A DNA stretch of 64,000 nt from Planctomycetota bacterium (GCA_009691855.1 SIAI01000001.1:62001-126000), one strand, 5' to 3'. Shown: positions 51,497 through 60,511, counted from the first letter of the stretch. The notes: generated from the letters alone by a model not told the origin. Made by a program: numbers and translations.

Positions 51497-51640
51497 GCGC
51501 AGCGCGGAGAGCGCGGGGCGGCGCGGAGGAAAACGGGGAGAGGCGCGGAGGACCTGCGCAGCGTCGGATTCCCGCAGACTGAACCCCGGAGGTCCATGTT
51601 CCTTCCTCCTCCGCGAGTTTCCGCGCTCTCCGCGGTGCGC
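51497..51640. repeat. 33-bp imperfect inverted repeat in a gene-poor stretch
   Basis: GCGCAGCGCGGAGAGCGCGG at 51497-51516 and the complement around 51621-51640 pair with one mismatch in this stretch, and the pairing continues to GCGGAGG / CCTCCGC (51529 and 51608). The loop is ~78 bases. The whole gap 51254-51694 has no clear gene. One plus frame just left of the repeat reads LHCKSCWQQHHAKLQPV, which could be a gene remnant, but it has no start and no recognised family. Confidence 0.75.
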
Positions 51641-51694
51641 TTTCCTCCGCTCCAGGAGTCTTGCTCGCCGTGCAAGGGGCCGGCGAATAGAAGA

Positions 51695-52483
51695 TCAGCG
51701 CACCGCCAACCCGCGCGCCAGATGGCGGCGGATGTGTTTCTCGCTCCAGCTGCGCGTGCGCGTGAGCAACGGTTCGAGCTCGACGCGCTCGGGCGCGCGG
51801 CCGAGGGCGTGCTCGAGGTAGCGCGTCACGAGCGCCGGCCAGTGGCCCGCGCGCACGCCGACGGCGCGCGCCTCGGCCGAGGCGAAGCTGGCGCACAGAC
51901 GCGCGAGGTCGCGCGCGCGCACGCGCGGCTCGACCGTGCCGCACGCGGCCAGGCCGTCGAGGTCGGTCCAGAAGAGCTCGGGAGAATCGAGCGCGCCCGC
52001 CAGCAAGAGGTTCGGGGCCTTCAGGTCGCGGTGCCGGAAACCCGCGGCGTGCAGGCGCGCGAGCTCGCGCGCCAGGCACTCGAGCAACGTTGCGAGCGCG
52101 CCGCCGGCGTCCACGAAGGCCCACGGCCCGCGGCCCTCGACGTAGCGCGTGACCAGCACCGGCTGCGCGCGTCCGCCCAGCACCGCCAGCGGCTCGGGCG
52201 TGAGCAGACCGCGGGCGCGCAGGGCCTCGGCCCGGTGGAAGGCCAGCACCGCGCGCGCGGGCCTCGCACCGAGCGCGCTCAGCGTGCGTTTCCAGGGGCT
52301 GCGGCGCGCGCGCTTCGCGACCACGGGGCCGAGCGGCGTCGCCACCAGCGCGAGCTCGTTGCGCGTCGGCGCGCTCGGCAACGGCACGCGGCCGGCGCCG
52401 AACCAGTTCGGCCAGGTCTCGGCCCAGACGGAGAGTAGCGCGCGGTCGACGGCTCCAGCGCAGCGGATCGTGCCCTTGCTCAT
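51695..52483 (-). CDS. WaaP/Kdo-kinase-like protein
   Basis: A 262-residue kinase-fold protein. The catalytic loop reads HRDLKAPNLLL (His151-Asp153), followed by LFWTDLDGLAACG, with the metal-binding Asp in the TDLD motif used by lipopolysaccharide heptose/Kdo kinases. VLVTRYVEGRGPWAF is the hinge region. It probably phosphorylates a sugar of the outer-membrane lipid core. No other LPS genes are nearby. Confidence 0.82.
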   Translation of the reverse strand: MSKGTIRCAGAVDRALLSVWAETWPNWFGAGRVPLPSAPTRNELALVATPLGPVVAKRARRSPWKRTLSALGARPARAVLAFHRAEALRARGLLTPEPLAVLGGRAQPVLVTRYVEGRGPWAFVDAGGALATLLECLARELARLHAAGFRHRDLKAPNLLLAGALDSPELFWTDLDGLAACGTVEPRVRARDLARLCASFASAEARAVGVRAGHWPALVTRYLEHALGRAPERVELEPLLTRTRSWSEKHIRRHLARGLAVR

Positions 52484-52608
52484 CGGCCGCCAGTCTGGGG
52501 ATTCGGCGCGCGGGATTCGAGGGGGCGCGAGTGGACTCGCCTCCTCTGGACCTCGCGCCCGCGACCAGGAACGGCGCAGGAACGGCGGCGCTCATGGTCC
52601 GCGGGCGT

Positions 52609-53880
52609 TCAGCTGCCGAGCAGCGGATGGTGCGCGTCCAGCAGGGCCTCGAGCAGCGCGCTCGCCTCGGGATGGCCGAGCTGCTGCAGCGTCGGCTCCA
52701 GATCATGGAGCACGCGCCGCGCTTCGTCGATCGAGGCCCCGCGCGCGAGGACCTTGGCCAGCTCGGCGACGCGGAACACGCTGTGCTCGCCCTCCAGCGC
52801 CAGCGCGGCGAGGCCGACCTCCGGCGCGCGCACCGACAGGCTCTGCAGGAAGCCGCGCAGCAGCGGGCGCGCGTAGAGCCGCATGCCATTCTGCCGTCCG
52901 CGCAGGTGCGCGAGTTGCTTGCGGCTGTGGGCGACCAGCGTGCGCACGTCCTGCTCGTGGGCGTGGCCGAGCACGCCGGCTGGCAGCGGCGGGCCGTGGC
53001 GCGGCGCGCGCGGCGGCGGCGCGGGCTCGTCCTCGAAGGGCGAGCGCACGGTGATCAGCGATTTCGAGACGTCGATGGCCAGCGACTCGGGGGTCGAGCG
53101 CAGCGAGTGCCCATGCTCGATCTCCGCCAACCCCTCGTGGAAGCGCAGGTGGTGTACGCCGACGGGGATGCAGTTGTCTGGCCCGCGGCGGTTGACGACC
53201 GCCAGCGCGACCAGCAAGACGTGCGTGGGCGTGGTGGGTGGCTCGCGCAGGAGGTCCACGATGGCCGACTCGGACTGCAGCACGGCGTGCACGATCGCCG
53301 CGCGCACCATCGCGTAGGGACTCGTGTCCGCGCGCAGCGTGCCGAGGCGCTCGGGGCCGAAGAAGGCCGTCAGCTGGTCGTACCACGGGAAGCGCACCGC
53401 CGCGGCGCTCTGCGGCGCGTCGAGCAAGAGCCGCAGCGCGCCGCAGCAGGGCGAGCTCGTGCCGAAGCGATCCAGCTCGCCCCAGCGCGTGCCGGCCGTC
53501 GTCTCGCGCCGTCCGACGTGGCTGGCGATCTCGATCAGCAAGAGCTTCTCGCCGGCCTGGGCCGAGCGCGCCGTGAAGTGCAGGTTGGCCAGCGCGATCG
53601 CGCCCGGCTCGATGCGCCCGCCCAGGTTCGCGAGCGAGAACACGCGCCGCGTGCCGGGCACGTCGGGCGCGGTCAGCATGCGCGCCACGTCGCGCTCGAA
53701 GGCGGCGCGGATCTCGCCGTTGAACTCGTCCGAGCAGGCCGCCAGCACCGCGCCCGACTCGACCACCGGGCGCAGGGTGTGCGCCGCGCGCAGTACGGCC
53801 GAGTGGAACGAGGTCAGCGACTCCTCGCGCCCGATGCGCGCCGAGAGCTCGCGCAGTCCGAGGGAGGCGTGGCCGAGCAT
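52609..53880 (-). CDS. conserved-looking protein of unknown function (423 aa)
   Basis: No family was recognised. The protein has no signal peptide or membrane helix. It is mainly alpha-helical at the ends with a central part containing GTRWGELDRFGTSSPCCGAL, FPWYDQLTAFFGPERLG and PDNCIPVGVHHLRFHEGLAEI. The paired Cys in SSPCCGAL and the His-rich VGVHHLRFHEG might bind a metal. Codon usage is as in the neighbours. The start MLGHASLGLRELSARIG is the first ATG; no operon partner is evident. Confidence 0.6.
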   Translation of the reverse strand: MLGHASLGLRELSARIGREESLTSFHSAVLRAAHTLRPVVESGAVLAACSDEFNGEIRAAFERDVARMLTAPDVPGTRRVFSLANLGGRIEPGAIALANLHFTARSAQAGEKLLLIEIASHVGRRETTAGTRWGELDRFGTSSPCCGALRLLLDAPQSAAAVRFPWYDQLTAFFGPERLGTLRADTSPYAMVRAAIVHAVLQSESAIVDLLREPPTTPTHVLLVALAVVNRRGPDNCIPVGVHHLRFHEGLAEIEHGHSLRSTPESLAIDVSKSLITVRSPFEDEPAPPPRAPRHGPPLPAGVLGHAHEQDVRTLVAHSRKQLAHLRGRQNGMRLYARPLLRGFLQSLSVRAPEVGLAALALEGEHSVFRVAELAKVLARGASIDEARRVLHDLEPTLQQLGHPEASALLEALLDAHHPLLGS

Positions 53881-53995
53881 CGCGGGGCAGCCTAGCGGCG
53901 CGGGCGCAGCCGGCAAGCCCGAGCCGCGACTTCCTTTGGTCCTCCGGATCGGTTCGACTACGCCGATGCGCCGTTGCGCGCCGATCCAGAGCCCG

Positions 53996-56446
53996 ATGCA
54001 GCGCCCGCGAATCCGCGCCACGGTGTACTTCCTCGCCGTGTTCGGCCTGGGGAGCTGCGGGCAGGAGAGCGCGCCTCTACCCGTGCTGCGCCTGCGCCTC
54101 GACGAGTGTCGCGGAACCCTGCACGGCCCGCCGACTCCCGCCCCCGGCACGCCCCTCGTGCGCGAGGAGTTCGACGCCGAGCCGCAGGGCTGGACGGTGA
54201 TCACCGATCCGCTGAATCCCGCCGCCGTGGATCCGGGTGCGCTGCAGCAGGCCCTGGGCGTCGAGGGCGAGCGACGTTTCCTGACGCTCAGCGGGCGCCG
54301 CGGCGCGCTGTATCGGACCGTTCCCTTGGCGGCGGGCGAGTGCGTGTTGCTGGAGGGCACGCTGCGCGCGCGCGACGTGAAGCGCGACGTCGAGCCCTGG
54401 TTCGGCGCGACCTTTTGGCTGGGCGAGATCGGCTCTGGCGGCGCGATCGGCAAGCGCCGTACGCTGTCCAGCGCGGCCCAGCAGGACGGTTGGCAGACGC
54501 GCCGCAGCTCCTTCCGCGCCGGCGCCGCCACGCAGAACCTGTTCCTCGGCTGCGTCTTCGACATGAACCCGAAGGCCGCCGACGGCAAGTTCCACGAGTC
54601 GCCCGGCGCCGCGGTGGACTTCGAGCGCGTCGAGCTCACGCGCATCTCCGAGCGCGAGCTGTGGGAGCTGCAGGCCGCCGAGGCCGTCGCCTACGCGCAC
54701 CGCGGCGACGTCCTGCCCGACGACTGGCGCGCGCGCCGGCGCGTGGGCGCGATGTTCGCAGCCGAACAGCGCGCCGCGATCCTGTGCCTGCCGGGCGAGC
54801 GCCTCGAGTTCGAACTCGACGTGCCGCACGAGCAACCTGCGTTCGAGGCCGGCCTCGCGCCGTGGGCCCCGGACTACCGCGAGCGTGCGGGCGAACTCGT
54901 CTTCCGGCTGCGCGTGAATGGTCGCGAGCTGCTGGCGCGCACGCTGAAGCTGGGTGCGCCGCTCGCCGACATGGGCTGGGACGACGTCAGCTGTGCGCTC
55001 GAGGAATTCGCCGGCCAGCACGTGACGCTCGAACTCGGCGTCGAGGGCCCGCTGCCGGGCCTGTTCGGCGCGCCGCAGGTCCACGCGCGCGGGGCCGTAG
55101 CGCCGGGCTGGAACGTGGTGCTCGTCTCGATCGATACCTTGCGCGCGGATCGCGTCGGCGCCTACGGTTCGACGAGCGGCGCCACGCCGCACCTCGACGC
55201 GCTGGCGCTGGAGTCGCTCGTCTTCGAGGACATGACCGCCAACGCGCCCTACACGCTGCCGGCGCACGCCTCGCTCTTCAGCGGGCAGTTCCCGAGCGTC
55301 CACGGCGTCGAGACGCAGGAGCGCTTGCTGGCGCCGAAGCGCTCCCCTGTGCTCGCGCGGATCCTGGCCCAGCACGGCTACCGCACGCAGGCCTTTGCCT
55401 CGGCCGGCTTCCTCATCCCCGACTTCGGCTTCCACACGGGCTTCGACGGCTTCTCGATCGTCGATCCGCTGCGCCATCCGGGCTCGGACTACTTCCGCGA
55501 GGTGCGCGAGACCTATCCGACGCAGTGCTTCTCCGGCTTCGACAGAACGCCCGGCGTCGAGCGCGTGCAGCGCTGGATCGAGGACCACGCCGCCGAGCCG
55601 TTCTTCCTGTTCGTGCACACCTACGAGGTCCACGACTACGACCCGCCGCCGGGTCCGCTCGACTGTGTTGCCAAGGGCTGCACCTCGACGCTCACCGACG
55701 AGAGCTCGCTGCTGCTGAGCCGCAAGCGCCGACCGCAACCGTTCCCCGGCACACCCGCGGACCGCGCGCACGTGGGGCACCTGTACGACGCGGCGTTGAA
55801 GCACGTGGACGCCGAGGTGGGCGCGCTGCTCGACACGCTCGCGCGCGCCGGCCTCGCCGAGCGCACCGTCGTGATCGTCACCTCCGACCACGGCGAGGAG
55901 CTGTTCGAGCGCGGCTACCTGCAACACGGCAAGACCATGCAGCGCGAGGTGCTGCGCATCCCGCTCCTCGTGAAGCTTCCCGGCCGCGCGAGCACGCGCC
56001 TCGTCACGCCCGCGATGCAGGTCGATGTCGCGCCCACGCTGCTGGCCGCGCTCGGCTTCGCGTCCGACGCGCGCTTCCAGGGCCACGACCTGCTCGGCGC
56101 GAAGCTCGCGCCGCGCCCGCTCTGGTCCGAGGTGAACGACGGCAACGCGCAGCTCGAGGCGCTGCGCGACGGCGGCTGGAAGCTGATCCACGGCTCGCCG
56201 CAAGCCAAGGTGAACTTCCCCAGCCCGAAGGAGTGGCGCCTGTTCGACCTGGCGCACGATCCCGACGAGCTGCACGACCTCGCCGCGAGCGCTCCCGAGC
56301 GCCTGGGCAAGCTGCGCCGCGAGTTCGAGGCCTACCGCAGCCTGCTGGCCGAACAGCGCGCGGCTTTGGGCGCGATCGAGTCGAGCGAGATGGACGAGGC
56401 CACGCGCCAGCTGCTCCTCGCGCTGGGCTACGGCGGCGATCACTGA
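53996..56446 (+). CDS. sulfatase-fold lipoprotein (alkaline phosphatase superfamily)
   Basis: An 816-residue lipoprotein (lipobox GLGSC). The first ~370 residues form an unassigned beta-rich region with jelly-roll-like segments. The C-terminal half is a sulfatase/phosphodiesterase domain: VVLVSIDTLRADRVGAYGS (metal ligands), PYTLPAHASLFSGQFPSVHG at the nucleophile position, and VIVTSDHGEELFERGYLQHG. At the active site Thr-Leu-Pro-Ala-His replaces the C/S-x-P-x-R of formylglycine sulfatases, so it may instead be a Thr-nucleophile phosphotransferase or hydrolase. ATG 53996 gives a better leader than ATG 53966. Confidence 0.85.
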   Translation: MQRPRIRATVYFLAVFGLGSCGQESAPLPVLRLRLDECRGTLHGPPTPAPGTPLVREEFDAEPQGWTVITDPLNPAAVDPGALQQALGVEGERRFLTLSGRRGALYRTVPLAAGECVLLEGTLRARDVKRDVEPWFGATFWLGEIGSGGAIGKRRTLSSAAQQDGWQTRRSSFRAGAATQNLFLGCVFDMNPKAADGKFHESPGAAVDFERVELTRISERELWELQAAEAVAYAHRGDVLPDDWRARRRVGAMFAAEQRAAILCLPGERLEFELDVPHEQPAFEAGLAPWAPDYRERAGELVFRLRVNGRELLARTLKLGAPLADMGWDDVSCALEEFAGQHVTLELGVEGPLPGLFGAPQVHARGAVAPGWNVVLVSIDTLRADRVGAYGSTSGATPHLDALALESLVFEDMTANAPYTLPAHASLFSGQFPSVHGVETQERLLAPKRSPVLARILAQHGYRTQAFASAGFLIPDFGFHTGFDGFSIVDPLRHPGSDYFREVRETYPTQCFSGFDRTPGVERVQRWIEDHAAEPFFLFVHTYEVHDYDPPPGPLDCVAKGCTSTLTDESSLLLSRKRRPQPFPGTPADRAHVGHLYDAALKHVDAEVGALLDTLARAGLAERTVVIVTSDHGEELFERGYLQHGKTMQREVLRIPLLVKLPGRASTRLVTPAMQVDVAPTLLAALGFASDARFQGHDLLGAKLAPRPLWSEVNDGNAQLEALRDGGWKLIHGSPQAKVNFPSPKEWRLFDLAHDPDELHDLAASAPERLGKLRREFEAYRSLLAEQRAALGAIESSEMDEATRQLLLALGYGGDH

Positions 56447-56560
56447 GCGAGCTCTCGTGCTTGCAGGGCGGGGAGCGCGTGGAGAGCCGCCGACCGACAT
56501 GCACGAGCATGGACCTCAGGAAATCTTGCGCCACGGAAAACCATTCCGCGCCTCGCGCTC

Positions 56561-57688
56561 ATGTCGTCCGCCCCGGGACCGATACCACCAGGCGTGGAAC
56601 CCATCGCCTCCTCCGGCGCCGGCGCGGTCTTTCGACCTGCGGGCGGCGCGCCCTCGAGCGAGCTCAGCGCGCTCTTGCGCGACGGACGCGTGCTCAACGC
56701 CGAGGTCCTGACGGGTTCGACCGAGGGCACGATGATCCTGGCCATCGGGCGGCATTCGGTGCCGGCCGAGAGCGAGCTCGACCTCGATCCGGGCGCGCGC
56801 TTCCAGGTGCTCGTCGAGCAGAACGCGGATGGGATCGTGCTGCGCATCCTGGCGCCGCCGGAGGGCGAGGACGCGATCCTCTTGCGCGCGCTGCGCGGGG
56901 TGGTGGGCGATGAGCGGCCGCTGGGCGAGTTGCTGGGCGAGCTACTCGCGCGCCTGCGCGGCCCCGGCGAGGCTCTGCCCGAGCTCGCGCCGCTGCTGCG
57001 TGCGCTCGAGGGCCAGGCGGCCACGCCGCAGGGCGATCCGAGCGCCTTGCGCACGCTGCTGGGCTCGCTCGGACTCGGCCACGAAGCCGCGCTGGCGTTG
57101 CTCGTCGGTGTGCGTCCCAGCCACGAGGGCTTCGCGCGGCTGCGCAACGATCTCAAGGCGCTGCTCTTGCGCGCGCAGGGCGCGCTGGAGGCAGCCGGCG
57201 GTCCGCCCGAGCTGCACGAAGCCGTGACGCGCGCTCTGTCGGGTCTGGAAGCGGAGCAGCTGCTCAACGCGGCGCGCGAGAAGGCCGGCGAACCGCTGAT
57301 CCTCTCCTTCCCGTTTCCCGACGGCGAGCGCTGGGCCACCGCGCGCCTGGCTGTTCCGTCACGGCGCGAGCGAAACTCCGGCGGCGCCGACGAGCGCGAG
57401 GAGCCCTTCCGCCTCACGCTGGGCCTCGAGCTCTCGCAGCTCGGGCCGGTGCGCGCCGACCTGGCCCTCGCGCCGGGAATGCTCTCGGTGCGCATCCTGG
57501 TGACGAGTCCCGAGCTCGTGCGGCGCATCGAGCCCGAGCTCGCCAACCTGCGGAAGCGCCTGGGCGACGGCCGGCGCGCCGTCGAGCTCGCGGTGCGTCT
57601 CGGAACCGGGCGCGAGGCTACGCAAGGCCTTGAGGCGTTCGACATTGCCTTTCTGCGCGACCACCACATCATGAACGTGGCCGGATGA
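56561..57688 (+). CDS. FliK-like (flagellar hook-length control) C-terminal-domain protein
   Basis: A 375-residue protein with an Ala/Leu/Gly-rich N-terminal two-thirds. The C-terminal ~100 residues resemble the Flg_hook domain of FliK (FRLTLGLELSQLGPVRADLA, then LSVRILVTSPELVRRIEPELANLRKRL). FliK controls substrate switching of the flagellar export gate. The stop overlaps the next gene by ATGA. No other flagellar gene is in the window, so this may be an orphan pair or have another role. Confidence 0.68.
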   Translation: MSSAPGPIPPGVEPIASSGAGAVFRPAGGAPSSELSALLRDGRVLNAEVLTGSTEGTMILAIGRHSVPAESELDLDPGARFQVLVEQNADGIVLRILAPPEGEDAILLRALRGVVGDERPLGELLGELLARLRGPGEALPELAPLLRALEGQAATPQGDPSALRTLLGSLGLGHEAALALLVGVRPSHEGFARLRNDLKALLLRAQGALEAAGGPPELHEAVTRALSGLEAEQLLNAAREKAGEPLILSFPFPDGERWATARLAVPSRRERNSGGADEREEPFRLTLGLELSQLGPVRADLALAPGMLSVRILVTSPELVRRIEPELANLRKRLGDGRRAVELAVRLGTGREATQGLEAFDIAFLRDHHIMNVAG

Positions 57689-57954
57689 GCGCACAGCGCA
57701 AAGACCTCACGCGGCCGCTGGCCGTCGCGCTGCGCCACGAGCGTGGCACGGGCGCGCCGCGCGTCACGGCCAAGGGCACGGGCGAGGTCGCGCGGCGCAT
57801 CACCGAGCTGGCCGAGAAGCACGGCGTGCCGGTGGAGCGCGACGCCGACCTGTTGCAGCTCCTCGCGGCCTGCGAACTCGGCGAGGAGATCCCCGAGGAG
57901 CTGTACCGCACGGTGGCCGAGCTGCTGGCGTTCCTGTACCGGCTGAATGCGTGA
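57685..57954 (+). CDS. FlhB C-terminal-domain-like protein (FhlB type)
   Basis: An 89-residue protein matching the cytoplasmic domain of FlhB/YscU: PLAVALRHERGTGAPRVTAK, then ITELAEKHGVPVERDADLLQ and LLAACELGEEIPEELYRTVA. The NPTH autocleavage site is not present; the segment starts after it. Stand-alone FlhB C-domains (FhlB) are known next to FliK genes, and the ATGA overlap with the FliK-like gene fits that pairing. Confidence 0.78.
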   Translation: MSAQRKDLTRPLAVALRHERGTGAPRVTAKGTGEVARRITELAEKHGVPVERDADLLQLLAACELGEEIPEELYRTVAELLAFLYRLNA

Positions 57955-58019
57955 GCTGCGGCCGCCGCCAAGCGCGGCGACTTCCCCGGGGGCCGCTCGC
58001 GGCCTACGCTCGACGGAGG

Positions 58020-58943
58020 ATGCCTCCCGCGACTGATCGGCGCCGATTCGTGACGGCCACGCTGGCTCTGGCCGGCGCGGCCTGCGCGAACGAGCGTCGC
58101 TCCGAACCGGAGACTGCGATGCCGAGTTCGACTTCCGCCTCTTCCGCGCCGCAAGCGGTGCTGTTCGTCGGCCACGGCTCGCCCATGAACGCGATCGAGG
58201 ACAACCCCTGGAGTCGCGCCTTCCGCGCGCTCGGGCGCGAGCTCGCGCGACCGAAGGCGATCCTGTCGATCTCGGCGCATTGGTTCGTGCGCGGCAGCTT
58301 CGTCACCGCGCAGGAGCGGCCGGAGACGATCCACGACTTCGGCGGCTTCCCGCAGGCGCTGTTCGACCTGCAGTATCCGGCGCCCGGTGCGCCCGAGCTG
58401 GCGCGACGCGTGGCGGAGCTCAGTGGCGGGGAGGTGCTGCGCGCGAGCGACGACTGGGGGCTCGATCACGGGACGTGGAGCGTGTTGCAGCCTCTGTTTC
58501 CGGCCGCGGACGTGCCTGTGGTGCAGCTCAGTCTCGACGCGCAGCTCTCGCCGGCCGAGCACTTGCTGCTCGCGCAGCGTCTCGCGCCGCTCTCCGCCGA
58601 GGGCGTGCTCGTGCTCGGCTCGGGCAACCTCGTGCACAACCTGCGCGACGCCTTCGGTCGCATGGGCACCGGCGACACGAGCGTCCCGCAGTGGGCTGCG
58701 GCCTTCGCTCGGGACCTGGCCAAGGCGTGCGCGCAGCACGACCTCGAGTTCGTGACGCGCGCGCTCGACAGTGCCGATGGACGCGCGTCGCATCCGACGC
58801 CGGAGCATTATCTGCCGGTGGTGTATGCGCTGGGCGCGGCGCGGAAGGGGGCGGAGGTGTTCGTTGTCGATGCGGACGGTGCGGTTCGGGTAGAGGGGGC
58901 GAGGGAGAACGGGGACGTGCGTGAGGGCGTGTTCCCTGGTTGA
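58020..58943 (+). CDS. LigB-type extradiol dioxygenase (DODA/YgiD-like), Tat lipoprotein
   Basis: A 307-residue enzyme. A twin-arginine leader with lipobox (DRRRFVTATLALAGAAC) is unusual for this family, which is normally cytoplasmic. Metal ligands are His52 (FVGHGSPMN) and His87 (SISAHWFVRG), with VLGSGNLVHNL and SHPTPEHYLPV later. Family members cleave DOPA or similar catechols. The start has GGAGG almost touching ATG, so a downstream ATG at 58120 cannot be excluded. The last ~10 codons lie inside the RAYT-associated repeat. Confidence 0.82.
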   Translation: MPPATDRRRFVTATLALAGAACANERRSEPETAMPSSTSASSAPQAVLFVGHGSPMNAIEDNPWSRAFRALGRELARPKAILSISAHWFVRGSFVTAQERPETIHDFGGFPQALFDLQYPAPGAPELARRVAELSGGEVLRASDDWGLDHGTWSVLQPLFPAADVPVVQLSLDAQLSPAEHLLLAQRLAPLSAEGVLVLGSGNLVHNLRDAFGRMGTGDTSVPQWAAAFARDLAKACAQHDLEFVTRALDSADGRASHPTPEHYLPVVYALGAARKGAEVFVVDADGAVRVEGARENGDVREGVFPG

Positions 58944-59057
58944 GAGGGGGTGCCGGCGAGGCGGGTTTGCCGGACTCGGGCCGAAGGCCCGGGCTTCCAG
59001 GGGAAGGGGGAGAGCGAAGGCGGGGGGCGTGCGGGTTCCCTGGGATCAGGCGCTTCG
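58912..59057 (+). repeat. RAYT-associated repeat, copy A (~146 bp)
   Basis: The repeat runs from GGGACGTGCG through GTGTTCCCTG, GGCGAGGCGGGTTTGCCGGA, CGGGCTTC and a second GTTCCCTG to GGCGCTTCG. The same ordered blocks occur at 60098-60238 and, inverted, at 60368-60511. Its left end overlaps the dioxygenase gene's C-terminal codons. The remaining 59058-59403 stretch holds no gene. Confidence 0.85.
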
Positions 59058-59403
59058 GGGGGGATCGGGGGCGACGGCGTGGGGGGCATGGAGCGGCGCG
59101 CATTCTGAGCGCCGAGTGGGAGGTGCGAGGATCGGCGCGACGAGACTCGGGTCGAGGTCGTGTGGGGGCGCGGACGAACACGATGACGAACGGGCGCCGC
59201 GTCGGTGTCGGTGAGTCTGGGGAGAACACGCCGCCAAGCTCGTCCTGGGGAACCTCGCTCATTCAGTTCATCGAAGGCGACCGCGGCCGCTCGCGGCACG
59301 CGGCGACGAGCAGCGTCGCCCGCGAAACCTCGCGCTATCAGAATGCGGCGAGGAAATTTGGGTTTCTCGCGAACCGTTCGCGCGCTCGACAGCCCTCGTG
59401 TTC

Positions 59404-60081
59404 ATGAGGAAGAAGAGACTCGAGCAGCGCGAGTTCGGGTTCGTGAACTGGGGCGGCAAGCGCCGCGGGGCAGGACGCAAGCCGAAGGGCGAGCACGCGG
59501 GGGTGTCGCATCGACGTCGGCCGAGGCTTGCGGCGCGTCATGCAGTGCTCGTGACGATGCGCGTCGCCGCGGGACTGCCGAGTCTGCGCACGGACGCGAC
59601 GCACGAGATCGTGCGCGGCGCGATCGCGGAGGTGTCGGAGCGCGGCGACTTCCGGGTGATCGTGTACAGCGTGCAGACGAATCACATCCACCTCGTCGTC
59701 GAGGCGCGGAGCTCGGACACGCTCGCGCGCGGCATGAACGCGCCGGGCGCGAGGGTTGCCAAGCGCTTGAACAAGTTCTGGCGGCGCCGCGGGCAGGTGT
59801 TCCCGGATCGGTTCCACTCGCGGGCGCTGAAGACGCCGCGCGAGTGTCGGAACGCGCTCGTGTACGTGCTGCAGAACGGACGCAAGCACGGGGCGTGGAG
59901 CGCGCGGAGGCCGGACGTCTATTCGTCGGGGCCGGTGTTCGATGGGTGGACGAAGGAGGTGGACAACCGCGCTCGATCGAGACCGTCGTACGTCGGCAGG
60001 CCACGGACCTGGTTGTTGACGCTCGGGTGGAGAAGACACGGGCTCATCGAGCCGAGGGAGGCGCCGGCGAGGGCGGCGTGA
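59404..60081 (+). mobile_element. REP-associated tyrosine transposase (RAYT, Y1_Tnp family)
   Basis: A 225-residue IS200-like protein with the HUH motif NHIHLVVEA (His94, His96) and the catalytic Tyr154 in ALVYVLQNGRKHG; GQVFPDRFHSRALKTPREC is typical of RAYTs. A basic GGKRRGAGRKPKG segment lies at the N terminus. RAYTs are domesticated or low-copy transposases that act on REP palindromes. It is flanked by copies A and B of the repeat. ATG 59404 is preferred over a GTG two codons upstream. Confidence 0.87.
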
Positions 60082-60097
60082 AGGGCGTGCTCGAAGT

Positions 60098-60238
60098 GGA
60101 CGTGCGCGGGGAGGTGTTCCCTGATTGGGCGGCGATTGCGGCGAGGCGGGTTTGCCGGACGTCGGGGCGAAGGCTCGGGCTTCTAGGGAAGGAAGGGCGA
60201 AGGTGGTTTGGGCGGGTTCCCTGAGTTTCGGCGCTTCG
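60098..60238 (+). repeat. RAYT-associated repeat, copy B (~141 bp)
   Basis: It begins 16 bases after the RAYT stop and contains the same blocks as copy A in the same order and orientation: GGTGTTCCCTG, GGCGAGGCGGGTTTGCCGGA, CGGGCTTC and GGTTCCCTG, ending at GGCGCTTCG. With copy A it brackets the transposase. Confidence 0.85.
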
Positions 60239-60367
60239 ATCGGCGAGGGCGGAGGTCACGCGGACGCGACAGTCTCCACGCGCTGGCGGGGGTCGCCACG
60301 GCCGCCACGCACCCGTCGGTTCCGGGCCACGAAGGCCCAGCTCGCTTCTCGCCTCTGGACCGACCCT

Positions 60368-60511
60368 CGAGCGCCAGAAGCCAGGGAAGACGTCCGACAA
60401 CGCCCTCGCACTCCTTCCCCCTAGAAGCCCGGGCCTGCGCTCCGGTGTCCGGCAAACCCGCCTTGCCGGCAAACCTCCCCACTCAGGGAACACCTTCTCA
60501 CGGACGTCCCC
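60368..60511 (-). repeat. RAYT-associated repeat, copy C (inverted, ~144 bp)
   Basis: Read on the minus strand from 60511 it gives GGGACGTCCG, GGTGTTCCCTG, GGCGGGTTTGCCGGA, CGGGCTTCTAG and CTTCCCTGG, ending GGCGCTCG. It faces copy B with about 130 bases between them, an arrangement like a REPIN (two REPs in inverted order). It lies 58 bases before pdxA. Confidence 0.82.

Noticed and set aside
59205-60224. Plus-strand frame of 339 codons across the RAYT gene and repeat B
   Set aside because: It lacks any motif and runs through repeat sequence; the RAYT frame carries HIH and the catalytic Tyr.
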